A stretch of DNA of 64,000 nt from NCBI RefSeq assembly GCF_964340395.1, contig NC_135564.1:20114107-20178106 (forward strand). The letters are read 5' to 3'. Below the pieces are notes generated by a model. It worked only from the letters and a program-made list of their open reading frames with translations. It was not told the origin of the DNA and did not search any database. This document shows, one piece after another, positions 1 to 45,509 of this stretch. Source of the stretch: Glandiceps talaboti (Eukaryota; Hemichordata; Enteropneusta; Spengelidae). Both the position numbers and the translations under genes were made by a program. Position 1 is the first letter of the stretch. Every line of letters begins with the position of its first letter.

Positions 1-47
1 TGTCAAGAAGCCTCTGTGTCACACACCAGATTAAGTTTAGTATCGGC

Positions 48-313
48 TTTATTGTACAAATTAGTTAGAGGTATCCACACGTCTAGTGCACACAATCATG
101 ATCTAACTTGTGCAAAAATCTGAATCTTCAATCTGAATTATGAATCAGAATCTGAAACTAGGTCCATTTGATTCAAGGCATAACACTGCTTTGCAAGATT
201 ACCAGTTCTGGAGGCTGAATTGCTTCAAGCAAAATCACAATCAATGAAGATGTTTCTCCTAACAAAACTTGGCAAAGCTACGGCATTTATGGGATTTCAC
301 GCCTGAGAAACAG
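48..313 (-). promoter_or_regulatory. Aralar 3' UTR with polyadenylation signal
   Basis: Downstream of the stop codon the first AATAAA on the minus strand is at 48-53, so the transcript probably ends near the left edge of the window. No other coding signal is seen between 1 and 313. Confidence 0.55.
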
Positions 314-34578
<34,265 letters not shown>

Positions 34579-35390
34579 ATTTGCTGTCGATCTGTGCAAT
34601 GCCGCGTCCTATAATGAAATTTGTAAACATCTATGAGATCGCAACAACATAAAATTTGAGGGTAATCGACGGTAAATACCAAAATGCGACCAGAAACATG
34701 CAAAGAATGTTGACAGTCCCTAACCAACCTAGTTCAAAATGCACAGCACTATCCCGAAATAGAGTAAGTTGTAGCTTTAGCAGACTTGCTTTCCTTTTGT
34801 TTTTGTTTGTTATTTTCCTTATAAGGCAAGCGTGCATGTGATTACTCGATGCTGATTGGCCAAAGTACAAATTTCTCTCGTGATGGCGGAATGGCGTTTT
34901 GACGTCCTGCATATTTCTCTCCATATGCAAACAGTATATTGGTACGCTTTGACCTAAAAAGTATCTGTAAGATTTTAAATTAGCACTGTATACATCGCCC
35001 TATTAGAAACTATCACAAAATGCTTTATTTCGAGTATGTGCGTTTGACAGATCACTACCCTATATTTATGAAAAAATGGTATGATCCAAAGGCCATTCAC
35101 TTATGAAGACCTCCTCGTCCGTGTAGCTCAGAACATTTCATCTGTCTATTATTATTGAGGAAGTAGCAAAAAGACTCGTGTATATTTTTGGCCAAATATT
35201 TTATGAGAAGTGAATCACATTAAAAGTGATTAAATCAACACATCTGATAACATCCACATTTTTACACATTATATTGAAGTATGGCTCCATAGGAGGTCAA
35301 AGTTGAAAAAGTTTGACCGACGTTGACCTTCAATGACCTTGCAATATTGCGCATGTGTGTGAGGACGAACCCGCGAAATAAGGATCCAAC
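34579..35390. promoter_or_regulatory. Shared divergent promoter of aralar and HAT1
   Basis: These 812 bp separate the two start codons. Visible candidate sites are an inverted CCAAT (GATTGG, about 34853), GATGGCGG (34882-34889), TGACGTC (34900-34906), AGGTCA (35294-35299), two TGACCTT half-sites spaced three bases apart (35324-35330 and 35334-35340), and an NRF1-like TGCGCATGTG (about 35348). There is no obvious TATA box near either gene. Transcription starts are not known; the site names rest on consensus matching only. Confidence 0.6.
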
Positions 35391-35397
35391 ATGGCGG
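35391..35397 (+). CDS. HAT1: HAT1 exon 1 (start codon)
   Basis: Only ATG GCG G is coding before a gtgagt donor. The context CAACATGGCGG is a good start and also resembles a YY1-type initiator. Joining to exon 2 gives MAEMSLM. The first exon is assigned from frame, the in-frame upstream stop and position. Confidence 0.8.
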
Positions 35398-38300
35398 GTG
35401 AGTAACTTATGTATCAGTACTCAGGGAAAAAGAAAACAAATTTTACCCCAAAAGATAAAGAAAGTAAATGTGTCAATGGTAAAACGAGACGAGCACAGTC
35501 TTTTGTAATTCAAGACCATGCTATCTTCAAAAAATTCTCCAGACATGTTGACTTTTTTCATCTTTGCACGGTTTTATTATCAATGAACGTCAAAACGTAC
35601 ATAGCTGTAGCTAGTGATGATGTTGTGATAATGTAAACTGTAAAACTAGAAAGCGGTATGCAAGAAAGTGAAAATTCACCAGTGAGACCAGATGTAGAAG
35701 TGCCAATATTGTCTTTGTTCTGTGTTTGATACTGACAGTCCTAATATCCTAAAGGTCTGGTGTCTTAGTAGTAGTACTAGTAGCACGGAAGTATCACTTG
35801 TCGCGTCGGTGACACTTCCATTATTTGATAATTTGACACATTTACAGTGATTATTTAGATTATTAGATCCAAGCTATCGGGAACCCTTGTTTGATATTTT
35901 AGGAATAATCTTGATATCTGCAACACAGGTTGTCACCCCTCAAAGTGACACAAATTAATCCACCTTTCAAATTAAAGAAGGCGGATAATTCATTAAAGAC
36001 ATAATTTGTCTATACATGTATTTCATAAATTTATCAGCAATTTGTTCATGAAGTCCAGTGCCAAGTGTTCAGTAGCTGCAAGCATGGAAGTATAATTACA
36101 ATTATCCTCTATTTCAGAAATGTCACTGATGCGGAGTGCTATGGAGCAGTATGTCTGTTCAGCAAATGAAGCCATTTCTATGAAACTTGGTAAGGAATCA
36201 ATAAATGTTGCTATTTTTTCCCATTAACAGATATTATTACAACCAAATATGGGTTTCCCAGTTCTTGAATCATTGTTTGTTGTAATTCTGAACTCGGAAC
36301 ATAAATTATGTATCCATTGCCAAATGTACATATCTTTTGACGTTTTTTCTTTCCATGAATAGATGTGCTGTTCTGCTGTCATTTATTAATTTATCTTTTT
36401 TTCCCCATTATTGTGTTTTTTTAGTAAAAACATCGAGTGATATTAATGATGACAGCGTAGGTTTCAATCCAGAATTCACACACCAAATCTTTGGCCAAAA
36501 GTAAGTAATGATTAATCGTTATTTTCTCAGTGTTTTGAAGTAAGGGTGATCAGTAGGTAAAATGTATCAACATTTCCAAATAAAATTCCCCTCTGTTTAA
36601 TACCATACATATCAATCTTAAACAAAGACACTTGTCTGGGTCTGTTGTGTTCACTTTCTCCAGTTAGATTTACAGGAGTTTTCGTCTTAGCTTGCAAATT
36701 CTATTTAAACAATATCAAGATCAGTGGGACTGATCACCAGGTTTCATGTGCAGTTGAGATAGACACAATAAAGATAACACAAACATCCCTTGCACAGTGT
36801 CTGCTCTGTATTTTGTTACATTTATAAATTGTTTTTGTTATCATTAGCAAAATACAGAGCAGATGCTGTGTAAGGGATGTTTGTGTGTTATCTTTATTGT
36901 GTCTATCTCAACATGAAACCTTGTGATCAGTCTCACTGATCTTGATACATTGTTTAATAACATTTAATTGCAAGCTAAGATGAAATCTTCTGTAATAACA
37001 TTCCAACATTTAAAAAAAATGCTCAAAAATTGGTCAGAAAATTCAAAATTGCCATGATTTCCCCATATTTTCTTGAATTAAATTGTACAGGTATAATTAC
37101 ATTATTCTCCAATGTTTTTCTTCAGTCAATATATATTTCAATTTGTGAGTTTTTTAAGGCCCCTTATGTCAATTGTATTTTACTCAACTCAACAAAGAGA
37201 AATATAGTAAATAATAAACATCATTGTCAATTTGTATTTTTGAATCTTTCAGTGAAAATATCTTTGGCTACAAAGACCTGCAGGTACAGCTGTATTACTC
37301 AGCAGCCAAGTTAAATTTGTACCTTGGAAAGTCATGTACAGAAAAAGTAGACCCTGCAAAGTTTGATGGTGTTCAGGTAAGAAGTCTTCATTTAGTTGTA
37401 CACAGTATTCACACATTGATCTCAAACTAGATGATGAAATACTGTATTCCTAGACAGTTTGATGTCTGACTACCGTGGCATGGGTGACTGAGCTGCAGTG
37501 TGCCTTCTAAGCCAATTTGACACGCCACTGACACACACAATTTCTAGTGATGCACCAAAATTTGGTTTTCTCCTATCTCTTAATATGTGATGACTCACAA
37601 GAAATCATAGTTTTTATCATTTTGACTCACAACAACAAAATTTGGCTATCATTAGAAGGCATACTGATGAGCTGTCTAAATCACTTGACTAGTGACAACT
37701 CCATGCATTATTAGGCCAAAAAAAAATAAAAATCTGGTTCTGGTCAGGGTAAACTTTCTAAAGTGGTGCGACGACGCGCGATTTTTTTTTTTTTCCTAAT
37801 TTTTTTTTTTTGGCAAATTAGTAAATACACATTTTTGACACTTTACATGCTCTCGGAAGATGTCATACAACTCTGGAAGTTGGCACTGTTGTATGGCAAG
37901 TTTTATACGATGCGGATCAATCATCCATCAGGGCATCACTAGTCACATTTACAAATTTATCTTATCGCCCAGTGATTTGCAGTTATAATCCCGATTTGCA
38001 GTTATAATCCCATCCAAGATAATGAGTCTTGCCTTGCAACCACTGTATAATGTCATTGTGCAACTTGCAACGTTAAATAACGAGAAATAGGTCTGTCCAA
38101 CGGACGTAGAGGAGGCAGTGTTTTCTTTCGAGCACCGTCCATCATCAGTCTGATACGCAGTCTGTATACGGTACGATGTTTGACACGTCTTTCCAACTCA
38201 TCGCAGATGGAAAGACGTGTCGAACATCGTAGCGCATACATCCAGAGCTAACTGCTTACGCTACAGGAAAATCTTTGTATTCAGAAGGCAGAACGAAACG

Positions 38301-41300
38301 ATCACCAGAACTAAGAACACCTCGAAAGTCAGCTGAATTGATATCAACATTTCGATTGCTCACGACGTACTCAAACTTCTGACATTTTCGAAACATGTGA
38401 GCGGTTTACCACCTAGCACAGTGAACACACTATTTCCCGTGATTCCCATCAACCACGCTCATCGTACATATTACGTACACATATCGTACGGGGGATTATG
38501 GGTATGCAACAGTACTAGAAGAAAAGGGTACCCGTTACCAAATAGAAGTGCGTCATCACACGAGTTAAATTTTTTCCGCTAGCCTTGCATACAGTGTTGA
38601 TCGACGGGGAATTGTAAATAAGGAACGGGAAAGCAAAAATTATCGGAAAAAAAAGGATCGACGCGGGGGTATTCAGGGCACGCGCGCGCTGACCAGAACC
38701 AGACATATTTTTTTTTTTGGCCTTAGGAGTCCTTTTTTTTAAAAGTATGACACTAAATAATGAATAAATAAAGTAAAAATTTATATAAAGCCAAAAGGTT
38801 ATTGTTACTGGGTGCTTCACAATTCAAAATAAAGCAAAAAAAAAAAATGTATTTAAAAGATAAGTGTACTATGTCAAATGTAAAGATAGAACTATTCAAC
38901 AGTGTTCTGAAAAATAAAAAGATGACACTGTTTCGTAGTGTTCAAAAACTAAACCCCTTAAAAGTATTTCTAACTGATATTTAAGTTCAAATTCAATGAT
39001 GTTTTGTAGTGTTCAAAAACTAAACCCCTTAAAGGTATATTATCTGCAACGGGGACTATTTTTTTGGGTAATTTCTTTCATTGAAAAATACGTTAAAACT
39101 AAACTGTAAATGGTCCAATCCATCTAATTAGAAAATTTACCTGTCTACTGGTCGTCAATATTACTCCAAAGTGACATACGGGAGCTGTAAAACATTCGGC
39201 CGGTTTACTTCTTTTCAAACCGCCCGCCATACTTGTTGACATCGATAGAGGCAAGTCATGTGATAGTGATGTCATCATTACGCGATATATTGAGCGAGCG
39301 TGCCAGCACGAGATGTCAACAATGACATGCAGCGCTAAGGGTCACACGGGCGGAACGCGTGGGATAGCCAGGCCAAGTGGTTTTGGGACTGATTTAGTGC
39401 TGAAATATGTATTACAATGGCATGGATAAGCGACGGCGATGCTCTGGAATACGATGTAAGTATAAACCACATTAATTTTGCGTTTTGTAAGAGTCTAAAC
39501 GCCGGTGTCACGCCGATTGCAGTTAGTGAGTGACAAGGCGTTCCGTAGCTGCAATAATTGCAGCGTTTGGTGTGATTTGAGGGATGTTTCATCTGTTTGT
39601 GTGCCTTTTCGTGTTACAATGTTTAACCCGAATAAACACCGGAACACAAAAAGGCACAAAAACAGACGAAAAAGCCCCCCAAAATCGCAGCAAACACTAC
39701 AATTATTGCAGCTAGGCGATCAATGAAGTTTGATACACACCGTGTCTTTTTAGTGGTCTGAGGTTATAGTCGGACCAAACAGTGAGCTACAATTACTAGC
39801 AGAACTATGAACACTTGACGCCGGAGAGTGAAGATATTACTAACAGATCGATAGAAATAAGGGCTGAACTAAATACTTATTAATCCATGTGAAAACAAAT
39901 TTGCAGTCCATGAACTGCATACAATATTACATGTAGATGCCTCGAACACAACAACGCGTACTGCATGTCGAGATGTACCAATGTAGAAGTACTGAATACC
40001 ATTGGTGTATTATCCCCCGGACGCGAACTAAATTTCAGTGAACAATATTTCGAATGAAAACACCAAAAAGAAAACAAAATGGCCTGGAACATGTGCACTG
40101 CAGATTTCTTTCATGATTATTTCAGAAGAAATACATATTCCGTCAAATTTCCATATTATACATGTTATGAATTCAAAAAATATGTGTACAGTCTAGTAAA
40201 GACTTATTTACTATACATTACATATAATTTTTTGCAGTTGGATTACTAATTATTCAATATGTCATTCATTATTTATATCAATCATTTAGTCATATCTTCA
40301 GATCTTTACTGTCCAGCATCAATTGCTCCTGAGGGGTATCAGCAGATTGTTTTTTGTTTGTTGTTGTTGTTGTTTTGTTGTTGTTTTTTTTTGGGGGGGG
40401 CGTATTAGAAAATGGGGACATGATGAAATTGGTGAATGTGCTTTTTTTTTGAAAATTGAGATCGGCTGATGGGGAGGGAGCTAAAGTTTAACCCCAAGAG
40501 TCATTTACCAAGTGCATTTCCAACATTTTTTGTGGCTTCACCATAATAAGTTCTAAAACCTATTTTGAATTATCATGAGTTGGGCAACTCCCGAGAATGT
40601 GTTTGTTTATGCCCTAAATCTCTTCATGGGAATTGAAGACAATATTGATAATATACTATGGCTTTCAGTAATGTGTATGGTTTGAAATTTTAGCCTCAAC
40701 AGCATGGCCTCTAGCATGTCATCATTTTTAAAAGAATGCTCACCATGGGAGGAGGACACTAACATTCATGGTGATGCTGTTTCTCGCCCAAATCAAGACT
40801 GTGATGGAAAGCCCTGTCGGCTAATTAACTCCAAGTACATGTATATGTTATCGTCCAGTGCCAGATCTCTCCCTGTAAAGGCCATCACTAAATTTATTGA
40901 TTTCAAATGTGTACCTTCATTACCCTAATAGTTGTTGAGAATTTACCAATGAAAGTGATTCCATTGTTACATATAGGTACATATAGCACATACATGTAGG
41001 AGTAGTATTAAAAGTTAAAGTAGAAGTACTTGGTAGATTTAGTTCGATTGTACAGAATGTGGTATAGGCATTGCAGATAGGGACTGACAAATAAAGATAG
41101 AGAGTGAGTAGAATATTTGAAAGTAGCTCTCAAGCTGAGGTTTACAGTAAGAACAGAAAGGACAAGTCACACTACATGCCAATTATAGGAATAAATAAAT
41201 TCCTCTTATTTTAATCAAATTATGGCATCACTAAATACTAGCATGAAAATAGTGTTGATATATATGATCATGTTTTTACTCTTTCAGACTCAAATAAATA

Positions 41301-44300
41301 ATCTCATTGGAGAAATTACAGTCTCTGGATAAGATGACGAGAAAGGTTGATAGCCAGCGACCGAGCCAGGTCTAATGTTCAACCATGACATCATACTTGT
41401 TGCAACATAACCTGGATGTTATTACCCTGCATGAATACAAAGTCCCATACTTGGTATGTCATCATGTTTCATTATCTTGTTGAATGCTGTCCACAATTGT
41501 AAATATTAGTCATGAAATGTTTTTTCCCCAGTGTATTAATAGGCAATGTAATACAGCAATTACCATTGTGTGTTAGATCACTTGCTGATGCATGCATAAC
41601 ATCCCACTCAAACTGGCTTTATTACAAGCATGTTAGCAAGGGTAAACAAAAAACATTAAAATCTTGGTCCAAATATAGAAACCAACTAGTACTACAGATA
41701 CAACCTGTTACACTTCTGCAATAGTCAGTGGAACCATAAGTGAACCGAAGTGGGCCTTCAAACATCTGTAATTTGTTAACATATTCATAATAATCTATGA
41801 GACTAGTCTGGCAATATGCTGATGCTGTGAGCCTTTCAATCTATATCGATTTACTTGGTGGGCTTTAAACCCAAGCTTTACAATGCCAAATCAATGGATG
41901 GTGAAACATGGTATATTTATGTCACTGAGTCTTCAAAACATAAATAGGAGAGCTAGTATTACTTGTTACTACCATAAAAGCTACTTTGTTGTGGGTAACA
42001 GGAATGCAATTATACAGAGGATCAGTATCTAGAATCATGTATTATTCTAAAATCACATCAGCTCAGCACACATCATCTTTGACCTTTCATAAAAATAAAC
42101 ATTCTCACATAGGTTGAGAATAACCATCACTGGGCATTGAGTTTATGACTATGATGAAATCATGAAACACTGGCAATGTATAAATCTAATTTTTCTGTTC
42201 TTTCACCAGATGTCATTGTGCTTGCCTTGACAAGAGTTCACAGATGAGACATACTGATGGTACCACACAAAGACATTGCTTCATATAGCCAATTTACCAT
42301 TTGGCAGCTTAGTTGTCCAAAATCTGGGACAGACGAGTCATCCCAAATTGCTGGGTGTATGCATTTGGGGATAACAGCCCTGATCCATTTGGTCAATACC
42401 CTGAAAGGATACCGAGAAGGCTTGCCGAGATTGTTATTGATCGATGATACAAAGATTGATTGAATACAGTTGACTTTGCGCCTTCTTCAATGAGACAACT
42501 TTGATATACAAATTTGAGTTTGTGATAGACAAGCAAACAGTTTACTATGTACTACTTTTCTAAGATATATAAACAAACTGATAAGAGTGTCATGATAAAC
42601 AACATTTGAGTGCTGGTCTTGTATGTGATTTTGTTGTGTAACAAATTTTATCTTTGCACAAGTCTTTCCTTATTTCACTTTATACAAGGAAAGACCATTC
42701 ATTAGTGGTCATATTCAATCTTCTAGAATTTTCTTTTGTACGATAGAAGCTTTAGGTGATGGGGATGTTGATAGTCACTTTGGGTCTTTTACTACCAGTT
42801 CCATCTCCCTTTACATTCCTTGTCTGTCCACCAGCTTTTTTTCCTGATAAAACTGATCTTTCAGATGTCATAGTCATACAGACGTCTTCTGTTCTAGTCT
42901 TGCCAAACAGCTACAGTTACAATAAAAAGAAAGAAATTATTACTGTTGTTGTGATATCTGATTACTTATCACGAAGACAATATAGCACCCCAAATCAACC
43001 CATCATATATCTATACACATATATATATATATATCCATCCATACATACATTTGTACATACATACATATATACATACACAGCTAGCCATGTATACACATAT
43101 ATCTATCCATGCAACCATCTATCCATATATCGAGCCATGTATGTGCAAATATTATACATAGGGGTGCAAAAGTAATGGGTATAACATCTATATATTACGT
43201 GTATGGTTGTGTATATGTGTGTGTACACTGTATACATTTTGATTGTCCAGTCAACATACACCATACATTCACACACACACCACAGGCATGCATGTATAGA
43301 GACATACAAAAGATGTACATGTGTGTATGTATAATGTGCATGTAACTTTTGTATGGTAAATTCACAGACTCGCATAGGAATACATGTATATATAAATATG
43401 CATGTGTATGGATAGATCAAATTATGAACGTCTTTGTCTTTATCATGCAGTGTTTACAACATGTATGCTAATATTGGGGAACCTTGGTAAAAGAAAGTGG
43501 TATAAATGGCTTTGTTTCCCTGTAGAGTCTATGGTAATTTTGTTTTGAACAAAGGTGAAATGAGATGGGAACCCTGTTTGATTTTACCTACTTACCGCCC
43601 TGAGCAAAAACACTTAATGTATGTATGCATGTCTGTATAGTATATAGTATGTTTGTACATATGTGTAAAAACTTGTATTATATTATACATATTGACTTTA
43701 CACCATATATGCCCATATAAACAGTGATAACACACATACATCCATACATATGATATGTACATAGTGCCTAAACATGATACATACATAACGACATGTACAT
43801 GTGTTTGTCATGTATGTATGTATGTACGTACGTACATACGTACATATCATTGAGTATGTATGTGTAAACATTATGCATACATGTGTACAAACTGTATGTG
43901 TATGTACAGTTATGTATACATGCTGGTATGTTACAGACACATGGGCATACATGTATACATAAATATGGATGTAAATGGAATCATGTATCTGTATGTCTTT
44001 CTGTATGTCTCTGCATGCTTGCATACATGCGTACATACATACATACATACACTTATATATACACATAGCATACGGCATACATATGAACATACACTTAACA
44101 TATATATGCAGACATACTCACATATTATACGTATAACATACATTGACTTGGACACCAGACATGAATGTATACACACAAATATGACAACATGCATGCATGC
44201 AAACATATATACTTTATGTTGTACAATTATGAACTATTTCTATAACTTGTACATATTCAAAAACATGACAGTAAACAAGAATTTGTATGTAGATTTGTGT

Positions 44301-45477
44301 TATTTTACTTACATGCTATTTCAGTTCACCCTTCTTATTCGCATGACTTTCCCTGTCGTGGCAATTAGGGCTACCAATATGTCTCCCTTTCCACTTTTCC
44401 TGGTCAAAGTGAAAGCAAGATCAATACGGTAAAGAAATTATTAGTTGCATATGTGAAAAGAAAACCATTAAACTTCAAAGCAAAATGTATTTATAATATT
44501 ACCTACTGTCATTCTTTTTGATCACCACCGCCACCACCCTCTCCAGCTCTTTCACCTCCATCATCACCAGTTGTGATTCCTTCAACTCCCAAGACAGTTG
44601 TTGATGTAGTACTCTCACCTCTCAGACACTACAATGTACACAAGAATTGATAACACATTATATATGGATATTAATATCTGGTGTGGTAGAAACAGTAATA
44701 TACCTCATTACATACGATTACATGTGACATTGTACACCATAATTACACACAGACACGCACACACACACATGACGTGTCGACACACAACTACTAGTCATCG
44801 TTACTGTGAATGCAGTGAATTTTTTTTTTTTAAATATCAATTTATATTTTCCCTCTTTTCACATCCAAGGACAGTAGAAATCATACAGATACTAATTTTC
44901 CAGATGCATTACCTGAATTTGGATTCCATTGAAATCTCAGATACATTCAATTTCCCTTACTTTACTTGAAACAATTTCTTGCTGAGTTACAGTTGATGGA
45001 AGACATGTACCAGCAGCTCCTATTTTGAAACAAACAAATGGTGGACATTCTTAGTATACAAATGTACATAACATGTTATTTTAAAATACAATACCAAAAT
45101 TAGGGAAATCCACTTGCATCCATCACATGCTGTCCTGTGATGTCTAAACACAAAGTATAATTGACTTCACCGTTGGCTTGATAGTGTCATATTTTATAGA
45201 GCAATAATGTGTTTGTTGTGTATTGTCCTTACCAGTACTGAAAACAAGTGAGGGGCTGCAAGTACCATGTAGCCCCTCACCAGTTTTTAGTACTGTCTTA
45301 TGTCGAGCACCCTTATAGTTATACATTAGACTGTACACTGTAATTTATTAAAAGGAGGCTCTTACCCGAATAGATTCAGATGAAAATTCTGAGCATACAA
45401 AAGTGAATTTAATGTCATGTTACATCATGTATGTATTGGATGTTTAGACCAGTTGTCAAATATGTGTAATATAGAAC

Positions 45478-45509
<32 letters not shown>

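Noticed and set aside
43000-44432. Long open frames rich in Tyr, Ile, His and Cys, including one of 190 codons
   Set aside because: They follow the TACATA-type low-complexity tract and are open on both strands at once.
44503-44618. Alternative frame of the nested gene's exon 5 that reads Gly/Glu-rich sequence to a TGA
   Set aside because: Possible, but it makes the in-phase exon at 42752-42893 unused; the chosen frame joins to it and closes with a stop. Not fully excluded.
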